A program made the position numbers and the translations under genes. Below are positions 30,208 to 38,602 of a stretch of 51,932 nt of DNA, one piece after another. Under the pieces are notes generated by a model that saw only the letters and a program-made list of their open reading frames with translations, had not been told where the DNA came from and made no database searches. The stretch is taken from the NCBI GenBank assembly GCA_050732935.1, contig JBOHRW010000007.1:1-51932 (forward strand), written 5' to 3'. This DNA comes from DASRVA01 sp050732935 (lineage in GTDB: Bacteria; Gemmatimonadota; Gemmatimonadetes; JACCXV01; JAHWKZ01). Every line of letters starts with the position of its first letter. Positions within the stretch are counted from its first letter, which is position 1.

Positions 30208-31577
30208 CGCGCTCCCTTCGCATCGCCTGCGGTCAGGGCTTCTGGGGCGACCGCCTCGACGCCCCGGTCGAGCAGGTCCGCCGAGGTCCCATCGACGTCC
30301 TCATGCTCGATTACCTGGCCGAGGTGACGATGTCGATCCTGCAGAAGCAGCGTTCGCGCGACCCCGCGCAGGGCTATGCCCGCGACTTCGTGCCGCTCCT
30401 CGCGGAGATCTTTCACGACGTGGTGGAGAAGCGGATCCGCGTGATCTCGAATGCCGGTGGAGTCAACATCGAGGCCTGCCGGGAGGGTCTGATCGAGGCC
30501 GCCCGCGAGGCCGGGATCGCGGGGCGGGTCAAGATCGGGACCGTGATGGGCGACGACATCCTGGAGCGGCTGCCCGACCTGATCGAGCGCGGCCACGAGC
30601 TGGCAAACCTGGACGACGGACGGCCGCTGTCGGAGGTTGTGGACCGGGTCGAGAGCGCCAACGCCTACATCGGAGCCGGCCCGATCGTCGAGGCGCTGCG
30701 GCAGGGGGCGGATGTGGTCGTGACCGGACGGTCGACCGATACCGCGCTCACCTACGCTCCCATGATCCATGCTTTCGGATGGGCCGAGGACGACTGGGAC
30801 AGAATCGCGCACGGGATCGTGGCCGGTCACATCAACGAGTGCGGCGCCCAGACCACGGGCGGCAACTGTCTCGTCGACTGGGAGACGATCCCCGACCTCG
30901 CGGACATCGGCTACCCGATCATCGAGGCGACTTCCGAAGGGCCCTTCGTCCTGACCAAGCACGAAGGGACGGGGGGCCGCGTGACGCCGGCGGTCGTGAA
31001 GGAGCAGATCGTCTACGAGATGGGAAATCCGGCCGAGTACATCACCCCCGACGGGGTCGCCGACTTCACCACGATCCGCCTCGAGGAGGACGGTCCCCAC
31101 CGGGTCCGGGTCTCGGGAGTCCGGGGTCGGCCGCGGACCGGCATGCTCAAGGTCTCGATCGCCTATTCGGCCGGGTACAAGGCCGTGGGCACGCTCGTCT
31201 ACGCGTGGCCGGACGCGGTGAAGAAAGCCCAGGCGGCCGACCGCGTGCTCCGGCAGCGGCTCGACCGCCTGGGCCTCGACTTCGATGAGATCCGTACCGA
31301 GTTCGTGGGCTGGAACGCCACCCATGGGCCCCTCGCCGGCCCGCCGCCGGAAGATCTCGCCGAGGTCGAGCTCAAGGTCGCGGTCAAGGCCGCCGACCGG
31401 GCTCCCGTCGAGCGTTTCACCCGCGAGATCGCGCCGCTCGTCCTGAGCGGGCCGCCCAGCGTCACCGGCTTCGCCGGTGGCCGGCCCCGCGTTCAGGAGG
31501 TCGTCGCCTACTGGCCGGCGCTGGTCGATCGGCGGGAGATCGAGCCGTACCTCGAGGTCGACGTCGTCGAGGGGTGA
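30204..31577 (+). CDS. AtuA-family protein (DUF1446), core domain
   Basis: This 457-residue protein starts at GTG 30204 (TRSLRIACGQGFWGDRLDAP). Typical AtuA/DUF1446 motifs follow: DVLMLDYLAEVTMSILQKQR, VISNAGGVNIEACREGL, GRSTDTALTYAPMIHAFGW, INECGAQTTGGNC and FVLTKHEGTGGRVTPAVVKE. AtuA proteins are required for acyclic terpene (citronellol/geraniol) catabolism in Pseudomonas, though their chemistry is unresolved. In many genomes the core is fused to a small C-terminal domain; here that domain is a separate gene at 33994. It is co-transcribed with the carboxyltransferase. Confidence 0.85.
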   Translation: MTRSLRIACGQGFWGDRLDAPVEQVRRGPIDVLMLDYLAEVTMSILQKQRSRDPAQGYARDFVPLLAEIFHDVVEKRIRVISNAGGVNIEACREGLIEAAREAGIAGRVKIGTVMGDDILERLPDLIERGHELANLDDGRPLSEVVDRVESANAYIGAGPIVEALRQGADVVVTGRSTDTALTYAPMIHAFGWAEDDWDRIAHGIVAGHINECGAQTTGGNCLVDWETIPDLADIGYPIIEATSEGPFVLTKHEGTGGRVTPAVVKEQIVYEMGNPAEYITPDGVADFTTIRLEEDGPHRVRVSGVRGRPRTGMLKVSIAYSAGYKAVGTLVYAWPDAVKKAQAADRVLRQRLDRLGLDFDEIRTEFVGWNATHGPLAGPPPEDLAEVELKVAVKAADRAPVERFTREIAPLVLSGPPSVTGFAGGRPRVQEVVAYWPALVDRREIEPYLEVDVVEG

Positions 31578-31586
31578 CTTGACGCC

Positions 31587-31611
31587 GATCGGGTCGTTCC
31601 AGGACCCGATC
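31587..31611 (+). promoter_or_regulatory. Hairpin between atuA and the cyclase gene
   Basis: gatcgggtc (31587-31595) and gacccgatc (31603-31611) are a perfect 9-bp inverted repeat with a 7-base loop, starting 10 bases after the atuA stop. There is no T-run. It ends 4 bases before ATG 31616 and would mask that start, which favours the ATG at 31670 or suggests control of the downstream gene. Confidence 0.4.
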
Positions 31612-31615
31612 AGGA

Positions 31616-33004
31616 ATGAGGCCGGAACGGGCGAAACCCGATCTTCTCGAGCCCGTATATTCGGTGACCATGCCGGGGATTCCCGACCATGACGGTCGTC
31701 CCTCAGACCGCGGCGGCTTCCATCCGCTGACCCTCCGTTTCTCCTCGGATGAGCTCGAGGCCCGGTTCCGCCGCCAGTGGCAGGATAGCGCGGTGTGGCA
31801 CACGCGCGCGGTTCTCCTCCTGACGATCTATCTCTATGGTGTCTATGCCCTTCTCGACTGGGCGATCTTCCCACAGTATTTCGAGCGCTTCGCCCAGCTC
31901 CGTGCGGGGGTATGCACGCTGACGGCAGCGATTCTCGCGAGCTCGTTCCGGCCGTGGTTCCCCCGCGTTCGGACCTGGCTCCTGTCGCTGGTCCTCATCG
32001 CCGCCACGGCGGGCGTCCTCGCGATGCTCTCCGTCGGCGAGCTGCGTGTGCAGACCCTTTACTATCCCGGGATGGTTCTCATCATTCTCGGGGCTCACGC
32101 CCTGTTCCGTCTGCGTTTCCCGCTCCTGGTCGCACTCTCGGTGGGGATCCTCGTCGGCTACGATGTCCAGATCTTTCTGGTGGGGACCTCTCACGACATC
32201 CTCATGGCGGGCAATTTCACCCTCATCTCGGCAACCTTGATGGGCCTGTTCGCCAGCTACAACCTGGAGCGTTACGCTCGGATCGGCTTCTGGAACACGG
32301 CGCTCGTGGAGGAGGAGCGCGAGCGCAGCGATCGGCTGCTCCTCAACATCCTGCCCGGTCCTATCGCCAGCCGGCTGAAGAGCAATCCCGGCCCGCTGGC
32401 GGACGCGTTCGAAGAGGCATCGATTCTCTTCGCCGACCTGGTCGGTTTTACCCAGCTCTCCTCGACCCTGTCGCCGGACGAGCTGGTCCAGTTCCTGAAC
32501 TCCGTCTTCACCGAGTTCGATCAGATCGCGCGTGAGTATGGGATCGAGAAGATCAAGACGATTGGCGATGCCTACATGGCGGTGGCGGGCGTGCCCGTTG
32601 CGCAGACGGACCACGTCGAGCGGATCGCGGAGGCGGCGCTGGCGATGCGCCGCCGGGTCGAGCGGTTCGACCGCGCGGCGCCGAACGGCGAGGGGCGCAG
32701 GCCCCTCGCGCTCAGGTTCGGCATCGCCACCGGTCCCGTCGTCGCCGGGGTGGTGGGCGAAACGAAGTTCATCTACGACCTCTGGGGGGACGCGGTCACG
32801 ACCGCGAGCCGTATGGAATCCCACGGACAGGCGGGCTGGATCCAGGTGACGGAGGGCGTGTATGAGCGGCTTCATGACCGCTATGCCTTCCGTTCGCTGG
32901 GGACGGTCCCCATCAAGGGCAAGGGCGAGATGCCCACCTATCTGCTGGAGGGAAAGATAGTGCCATCCGTAACGGAATCGTCGATCGAACGCGCGGGACC
33001 TTGA
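31616..33004 (+). CDS. Membrane class III adenylate/guanylate cyclase
   Basis: This protein has an N-terminal six-helix membrane region (about residues 65-215: VLLLTIYLYGVYALLDWAIF, TWLLSLVLIAATAGVLAML, FPLLVALSVGILVGYDVQIF). A coiled linker and a class III cyclase catalytic domain follow: first metal Asp in ILFADLVGFTQLSS, second in KIKTIGDAYMAVAGVP, and the YDLWGDAVTTASRMESHG region that includes purine and transition-state contacts. It therefore probably makes cAMP or cGMP at the inner membrane. ATG at 31616 gives 462 residues; ATG 31670 is a reasonable alternative. It interrupts the atuA cluster and may be linked with the Crp-type regulators of the genome. Confidence 0.88.
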   Translation: MRPERAKPDLLEPVYSVTMPGIPDHDGRPSDRGGFHPLTLRFSSDELEARFRRQWQDSAVWHTRAVLLLTIYLYGVYALLDWAIFPQYFERFAQLRAGVCTLTAAILASSFRPWFPRVRTWLLSLVLIAATAGVLAMLSVGELRVQTLYYPGMVLIILGAHALFRLRFPLLVALSVGILVGYDVQIFLVGTSHDILMAGNFTLISATLMGLFASYNLERYARIGFWNTALVEEERERSDRLLLNILPGPIASRLKSNPGPLADAFEEASILFADLVGFTQLSSTLSPDELVQFLNSVFTEFDQIAREYGIEKIKTIGDAYMAVAGVPVAQTDHVERIAEAALAMRRRVERFDRAAPNGEGRRPLALRFGIATGPVVAGVVGETKFIYDLWGDAVTTASRMESHGQAGWIQVTEGVYERLHDRYAFRSLGTVPIKGKGEMPTYLLEGKIVPSVTESSIERAGP

Positions 33005-33091
33005 GGAGGAGCGCCGGGCGGCTGCTCCGGGACGCCGCTGCTGTGGGCGCTGCCAGGCGCTCTGAGCTGCGGCCCCGGACCCCCGGGTTTT

Positions 33092-33958
33092 CTAGAGGTC
33101 CATCACCACGGCCAGCGTCAGCATCGTGTCGAACTCGTCGAGCTCGGCGAGGACGGAGTCGCCGGTGGAGGTCCCGTCCAGCCCCAGGAGCGGCAGCGAC
33201 TCGAAGGACGGCCGGTTGTCGAACAGGATCCGGTGGCTGACCTTGAGGGACAGCCGCTCGCTCATCGCCACCGCAAGCGAGTTCAGCAGATCCGTCCGGA
33301 AATCCGCCGCCTCGTTCATGCTCTCGTCGGCGATCAGCAGGCTCTCGAAGCGCGTGGTGCCGGTGAGCATCCGGTAGTAGTCGTAGCCCAGGCGCAGCCC
33401 CGCGAAGGTGTCGTCCCCGGCCGCCACGTTGTCCTGGAACGTGTACGTGAGCCCGTAGTCGGTTCGAAACCCAGCGGCATCGCCGCTGAACCAGATGTTC
33501 CCGATGCCCGCGCTGCCCGAGTACCGGTTCTCGATCCCGGCGAAGGTGTTCCGATCCCACCCTCCACCGGCAAACCAGAACAGCGACGCCGAAAGCTCCC
33601 GATCGTAGCGCGACCGCACGAAATAGCTCTCCGCGGTCAACTCGCTCTCGTCTTCCTCTACGATCCGGAAGTTGAGGGGAGAGGTTCCGATGGCCGTACG
33701 CCTGCCCGGCGTCGACTCGACGCGGATCCCGCCTGCGTCGAGTTGCCAGAGGGACTCCTCCCAGACGTGACGCAGCTGGTTGGCGAACCCGATCGTGCTC
33801 GCCTCGGCGTTCCCCGTCGTGAAGACGAGGGAAAGCTCCGCCGTGTCGTGCCAGCCCGGCTGCTCCTCCTCATCGTCCTGCCCGCTGGCGATGGACGGGA
33901 CGAGTGCGGAACTCCAGAGGGCCACGGCCACGGCGAGCGAGAGGCGGGTAAAGGTCAT
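33092..33958 (-). CDS. DUF481 (YdiY-like) outer-membrane protein
   Basis: This 288-residue protein has a signal peptide (LSLAVAVALWSSALVPSIAS then GQ) and alternating beta strands (HDTAELSLVFTTGNAEASTI, RVESTPGRRTAIGTSPLNFR, YFVRSRYDRELSASLFWFAG, TDYGLTYTFQDNVAAGDD). It ends DEFDTMLTLAVVMDL with a terminal hydrophobic residue, as for outer-membrane barrels. DUF481 proteins include the salt-induced YdiY; function is poorly known. It runs opposite to its neighbours and splits the atuA cluster. It is divergent from the AtuA C-terminal-domain gene, 35 bases apart. Confidence 0.82.
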   Translation of the reverse strand: MTFTRLSLAVAVALWSSALVPSIASGQDDEEEQPGWHDTAELSLVFTTGNAEASTIGFANQLRHVWEESLWQLDAGGIRVESTPGRRTAIGTSPLNFRIVEEDESELTAESYFVRSRYDRELSASLFWFAGGGWDRNTFAGIENRYSGSAGIGNIWFSGDAAGFRTDYGLTYTFQDNVAAGDDTFAGLRLGYDYYRMLTGTTRFESLLIADESMNEAADFRTDLLNSLAVAMSERLSLKVSHRILFDNRPSFESLPLLGLDGTSTGDSVLAELDEFDTMLTLAVVMDL

Positions 33959-33993
33959 CGGAAGCCTGCCTTTCGGGGAGCCTGGAGGACGGG

Positions 33994-34410
33994 ATGGAAT
34001 TCGAGGGGCGCAGACTATCCGTTGCGGGCGGACGGGGCCAGGCCCAGATTCCGGCAGTGCCCAGGGTCCAGCTCCGCCGCCTCGCCCACGCCCGCTCGGG
34101 CGACAAGGGAGACACCGCCAACGTCGGGGTGATCGCCTATTCGCCGGAGGCCTACCGTTACCTGGAAGGTCACCTTACCGCCGAGCGCGTGGCGGAGCAC
34201 TTCGCGGGGATGATCGAGGGGCCGGTCGAGCGCTTCGAGCTCGACAACCTGGAGGCGCTCAACTTCCTGCTTCATGGCGCGCTGGACGGCGGCGGCACGA
34301 TGAGCCTCATGACCGACGCCCAGGGGAAGGTCTACTCGACCGCGCTCCTCAGGCTCGAGCTCGACGTTCCCGACACGGTGCTGGCGTCGGTGTCCGAGAG
34401 GGTCTCGTGA
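33994..34410 (+). CDS. AtuA C-terminal domain-like protein
   Basis: This 138-residue protein contains VQLRRLAHARSGDKGDTANV, GVIAYSPEAYRYLEGHLTAE and ALNFLLHGALDGGGTMSLMT, the small domain that normally ends long AtuA (DUF1446) proteins. Here it stands alone, 2.4 kb from the AtuA core. GGAGG at 33982-33986 precedes the ATG. Its stop overlaps the GTG of the enoyl-CoA hydratase by 4 bp. The ARSGDKGDTANVG stretch is strongly conserved in the family, suggesting ligand binding. It presumably assembles with the core protein at 30204. Confidence 0.78.
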   Translation: MEFEGRRLSVAGGRGQAQIPAVPRVQLRRLAHARSGDKGDTANVGVIAYSPEAYRYLEGHLTAERVAEHFAGMIEGPVERFELDNLEALNFLLHGALDGGGTMSLMTDAQGKVYSTALLRLELDVPDTVLASVSERVS

Positions 34411-35186
34411 GCGAGCCCCTACGGGTGGAAGTGCCCGAAGGGGACGCGATCGCCATCCTCACCCTCGATCGTCCCGAGAAGCGGAATGCGCTCGACCCGG
34501 CGACCGTACGTGCCTTGAGGGAGGCCTTCGACAAACTCGAGCGGCACGATCGCGTGCGGGTCGTTCTGCTTCAAGCCGAGGGGCGCGACTTCTGCGCCGG
34601 GGCCGACCTGGCCCACATCGAGGCGATGGTCGACGCGACCTACGAAGAGCACCTCACGGACGCCAGCGCGCTGGGGGAGCTGTTCGTCCGCATGCGGCGC
34701 TTCGCCAGGCCGATCGTGGCGGCGGTGCACGGGAACGTCCTCGCCGGAGGCGCGGGCCTCGCCACCGCCTGCGACATCGTGCTGGCGGCGGACGACGCCC
34801 GGTTCGGCTATCCCGAGGTCCACATCGGCTTCGTTCCCGCGATGGTGATGACGATGCTGGTCCGAAACGTAGGTGAGAAGCGGGCGTTCGAGCTGGTGGC
34901 CACGGGCAAGCGGATCGACGCCGAGGAGGCGCAGCGGATCGGGCTCGTGAACGCGGTCATCAGCCGCCACACGTTCGCCGCCGATGCCCGTGCCTTCGCC
35001 GTCGAGTTGGCGGGGCGCTCGGCGAGCGCGCTCGCGTTCTCGAAGCGCCTTCTCTACGAGCTGGACGAGCTGTCTTTCGAGGAGGGAATCGCCCGGGGCG
35101 CCGAGATCAACGCCGAGGCGCGAATGACCGAGGACTGCCAGGCCGGCGTCCGGGCGTTTCTGGAAAAGCGGCAGCTCGAGAGCTGA
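34407..35186 (+). CDS. Enoyl-CoA hydratase, methylglutaconyl-CoA hydratase-like
   Basis: This 259-residue crotonase-fold protein has the oxyanion-hole segments GRDFCAGADLAHIEAM and HGNVLAGGAGLATACDIVLA, and the acidic ARFGYPEVHIGFVPAM. The second catalytic Glu (PEV) is kept; the first (GCEL in crotonase) is Gly here (GAGL). Bacterial methylglutaconyl-CoA hydratases (LiuC) and isohexenylglutaconyl-CoA hydratases (AtuE) show the same substitution. This agrees with the upstream carboxyltransferase, whose product would be its substrate. It begins at GTG 34407, coupled to the AtuA-like gene. Confidence 0.82.
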   Translation: MSEPLRVEVPEGDAIAILTLDRPEKRNALDPATVRALREAFDKLERHDRVRVVLLQAEGRDFCAGADLAHIEAMVDATYEEHLTDASALGELFVRMRRFARPIVAAVHGNVLAGGAGLATACDIVLAADDARFGYPEVHIGFVPAMVMTMLVRNVGEKRAFELVATGKRIDAEEAQRIGLVNAVISRHTFAADARAFAVELAGRSASALAFSKRLLYELDELSFEEGIARGAEINAEARMTEDCQAGVRAFLEKRQLES

Positions 35187-35353
35187 CGGGTGCGCGGCGG
35201 GTGGGTCTGGGCTCACGCGACTGCGCGACGCCTCATCCACCGTCACATCCTTCCGATAGATTGAAGAGTTGGGGGGTCGGCGTCTCGCGGCGAAAAGAGA
35301 CGAACTCCCGGCCATTGGTGTCTGACCCGGTTACCCGATAGAGTCAGTTCCGC

Positions 35354-38300
35354 ATGCACCTTCTCGATACCCTCGAGCGAATCGCCCGCGAGCACCCGGT
35401 AGAGCGCAAGATCCTCGTCTGCCCCAACCGCGGCGTCGGTCGCGAGCTCCTGCGCGCCCTGGCCGTCCGGGGTGTGGGCTGGATCGGGTTCGATGTGACG
35501 ACTCCCCGATCCCTGGCCCTGTCGATCTCCGCCGACAACCTGGCGGCTAGCGGTCATGCTCCGCTGGACGAGTTCGAGGAGGAGGCCCTGCTCGACGAGG
35601 CGATCGACGAGGCGGTGGCCGGCGGCAGCGGATGGATCGAGCGTCTCTCGCAGGGCATCGGCTTTCGGGAGGCCATGGCCAACGCGATCCAGGCGCTCCG
35701 GCTGGCAGGCGTCCAGCTGTCCGACCTCGAGGCCGGGCGCCTGGAGAACGAGCGCAAGCGCGATCTCCTCCGGCGATCGCTCGAGGCGTACGAACGGCGG
35801 CTCGAAGAGAGGCGGGGGGCCGACGGGGCGTCGACCTTCCAGGCCACGATCGACCGTCTGGCGAAGCGGCCGCTCGCTGAGCGGATCGTGTTGCTGCCGG
35901 GTCTCGGACGCGGGGGGCTGAGCGGTCGATTCCTGGAGATCCTCTTCGCGTCGGGCGCCACCGTGCTCGAAAGCGACCCGGTCCTCGGCCTCGATCCCCC
36001 GACGGCTTGGATCCTCGGCCCCGCGGGTCATCGTCCACGGACGGGATCGGCCCAGGGTGAGGAAAAAGGGAGAGCGCCGGCTCGAGGCAGGGGGAGTGCG
36101 GAAGACGGCTTCCAGACGGAGCTGTTCGCCGAGGATGGTGGACGAACCGGTGACGGCGGGGTCCTCCCGGCACCGGCGAGCCTGATGTCGCATCTCTTCG
36201 CTCCGCAGACGGTTCCCTCCGCGACCCGGCCGACAGCCCTCGATCTCTATGCCGCGGCGAGCCCGTACGAGGAGATCCGGGAGATTCTCCGCCGAGCGCT
36301 GGCCGAGGGCGCGGCATGGGACCAGGTGGAGATCGTTGCCACCGACCCCGTTCTCTACGGTTCCGTCCTGGACGAGATCGCCACGCGGCTCGGGATCCCG
36401 GTCACCTACGCGGTCGGACTCCCCGTCGAGCGCAGCCGGCCCGGCAGGGCGGCGCTGGCGTACGTCGAGTGGATCTCGGCGGACTTCCCCGAGTCGCTCT
36501 TCCGTCATCTGCTCGCCTCGGGCGATGTGGGGCTGGGGACAACCGGCCGCGAGACGCCGGAGGGCCTGTCGGGCGGGCGGCTGGCCCGTCGCCTCCGACG
36601 GCTGCGCGTGGGATGGGGACGGGATCGCTACCTGGAGACGGTCGCCCTCCGGCAGCGACGGCTCGAAGAGGAGGCTCCGGACGATGCCGAGATCGAGCCG
36701 GAGGACGTGGATCGGATCCGCGCCCGCGAGAGCCGGGCCCGCGAGGCGGAGGAGCTTCGCGCGCTCGAGAGGATCCTGGGTCCGATCCTCGCCGCGACGC
36801 CTCCGGTTCCCGACCGCATCGGACTGGGGGGAGCGCCGGTGGCTCCGGCCGACCTCGCCCGCGCGCTCTCGACCTTCCTCGAGTTCGTCCCCGCCCGAGG
36901 CGCGGTCGAGCACGAGGCGCGGGAGCGGCTCTTCGAGCGGCTCGATCGTGTCGGGAGCGCCCTCGTCCGCCGGACGAGCTTCTCCGCGGCGCTCGCCATC
37001 CTCCGCAAGCATCTCGACATCCGAATCCCGAGCCCCGGGGCCGAGGGGCCCCCGCCGTGGAGCTCGACGGGCGGCCATCTCCACTTCAGCGATCTCGACC
37101 ACGGTGGCCGCACCGGGCGTCCGTTCACCTTCGTGGCCGGTCTCGACGCCGAGCGCTTCCCCGGAGCCTGGATCCAGGATCCCATTCTGCTCGACGACGA
37201 CAGGCGGCGCCTGAGACCGGACGCCCTTCCGATCACCGGCGAGATCCGCGAGGAGCGACACTACGCGCTGGCCGCGATGGTGGCCGGGCTGCGAGGCCGG
37301 GTGACGTTCAGCTTCAGCGCGTGGGAGGCGGCCACCGGTCGGGAGGTAGCGCCGGCCGGGATCGTCCTCCAGGCCCACCGGTTGGCGACCGGCCGGCCGC
37401 TGGCCTCGTACTCGGATCTGCGGGACGCCCTCGGCGCGATCGTGAGCCCCGTGCCTGGCGCAGGGCGGGCAATCGACACGGCGGACGTCTGGCTCGATGC
37501 CCTTCACGAGGACGGGCTCTTCCGACGCGCCGAGGAGCTCATCCGGGTGTCCTTCGCAGGGCTCGACCGCGGCATCACGGCGAGGCGTGCCCATCGCGGG
37601 GACGGCTTCTCGGCCCACCTCGGAAGGATCGCTGCCAGGCCCGACCGCCTCGACCCGCGACGGAACCCCGATCTCGCGCTCTCCCCGACCGCCCTCGAGA
37701 ACTTGGGCTCCTGCCCGCTCGCCTACCTGCATCGGAGCGTCCTCGGGCTGAGGGATCCCGACGATCCCGAGCTCGATCCCGGCGCATGGCTCGAGCCGCG
37801 GGATCGCGGGTCGCTCCTTCACGCCGTCTACGAGGAATCGCTGCGGCGGGCGCGGGCCCGGGGGGTGGCGCTCGATCGACCGGCCTTCGAAGACCTCGCG
37901 ATGACGGTCCTAGAAGAGGAGATCGTCCGGTTTCGTGGACGGGTGCCCGTTCCAAGCCGGGAGGTGTTCGAGCGCGAGTCGAGGGCGCTCGCCGAGGACA
38001 TGCGCGTTTTCGTCCACATGATCGGCACGACCGCGCCGGACTGGCTTGACCTCGAGCGCGGGTTCGGTCTCTTCGGCGGGAAGGAAGCGCCGATCGAGAT
38101 GCCGGTGGACGGCGGGGTGATCTTGACCCGGGGCGTTATCGATCGTCTCGACCGCCTGCCGGATGGGAACCTCCGCGTGGTCGACTACAAGACCGGAAAG
38201 CCGTGGGACCACCGGGCGAAGAACGGGGTCTTCAACGGGGGGCGACGGCTCCAGCACGCCGTCTACGCGAACGCGGCGTCGGCGATTCATGGAAGCCCGG

Positions 38301-38602
38301 TGGACGTCGTCGAGTACCACTTCCCCACCTGCCGCGGGGACGAGCGGCCGCGCGTCTATGCGGCTCCCCGTTTCGCGAACGCCACGCTGGTGATCGGCCG
38401 GCTGCTCGACCTGGTGGCGGCCGGGCACTTCGTCCCGACCGACGATTCCGCCGACTGCCGGTACTGCGAGCACCGACCGATCTGCCGTGTCCGGGACGAC
38501 TACAACGAAACCCACTCACCGCCCGCGGGCTGGGCGGCGGGCGTCAAGGCGACCCTGCCGGAGTTCAAGCCGCTGGACGAGGTGCGCCGTGTCGAAGGCT
38601 GA
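35354..38602 (+). CDS. addB: AddB-like PD-(D/E)XK nuclease subunit of a helicase-nuclease
   Basis: This 1082-residue protein has a degenerate UvrD-like N-terminal region (KILVCPNRGVGRELLRALAV replaces Walker A; LPGLGRGGLSGRFLEIL) and a C-terminal RecB-type nuclease with GVIDRLDRLPDGNLRVVDYK (catalytic Asp and DYKTGK). Four cysteines, one at SCPLAYLHR and three at DCRYCEHRPICR, match the Fe-S staple of AddB. With AddA it would resect double-strand breaks for RecA loading and may degrade phage DNA. A low-complexity insertion near residues 230-270 lies between the helicase-like lobes. The stop overlaps the addA start by 14 bp. Confidence 0.85.
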   Translation: MHLLDTLERIAREHPVERKILVCPNRGVGRELLRALAVRGVGWIGFDVTTPRSLALSISADNLAASGHAPLDEFEEEALLDEAIDEAVAGGSGWIERLSQGIGFREAMANAIQALRLAGVQLSDLEAGRLENERKRDLLRRSLEAYERRLEERRGADGASTFQATIDRLAKRPLAERIVLLPGLGRGGLSGRFLEILFASGATVLESDPVLGLDPPTAWILGPAGHRPRTGSAQGEEKGRAPARGRGSAEDGFQTELFAEDGGRTGDGGVLPAPASLMSHLFAPQTVPSATRPTALDLYAAASPYEEIREILRRALAEGAAWDQVEIVATDPVLYGSVLDEIATRLGIPVTYAVGLPVERSRPGRAALAYVEWISADFPESLFRHLLASGDVGLGTTGRETPEGLSGGRLARRLRRLRVGWGRDRYLETVALRQRRLEEEAPDDAEIEPEDVDRIRARESRAREAEELRALERILGPILAATPPVPDRIGLGGAPVAPADLARALSTFLEFVPARGAVEHEARERLFERLDRVGSALVRRTSFSAALAILRKHLDIRIPSPGAEGPPPWSSTGGHLHFSDLDHGGRTGRPFTFVAGLDAERFPGAWIQDPILLDDDRRRLRPDALPITGEIREERHYALAAMVAGLRGRVTFSFSAWEAATGREVAPAGIVLQAHRLATGRPLASYSDLRDALGAIVSPVPGAGRAIDTADVWLDALHEDGLFRRAEELIRVSFAGLDRGITARRAHRGDGFSAHLGRIAARPDRLDPRRNPDLALSPTALENLGSCPLAYLHRSVLGLRDPDDPELDPGAWLEPRDRGSLLHAVYEESLRRARARGVALDRPAFEDLAMTVLEEEIVRFRGRVPVPSREVFERESRALAEDMRVFVHMIGTTAPDWLDLERGFGLFGGKEAPIEMPVDGGVILTRGVIDRLDRLPDGNLRVVDYKTGKPWDHRAKNGVFNGGRRLQHAVYANAASAIHGSPVDVVEYHFPTCRGDERPRVYAAPRFANATLVIGRLLDLVAAGHFVPTDDSADCRYCEHRPICRVRDDYNETHSPPAGWAAGVKATLPEFKPLDEVRRVEG

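Noticed and set aside
35547..36317. Long frames opposite and out of phase with addB and addA
   Set aside because: They have biased composition with no domain; the addB and addA frames carry full motif sets.
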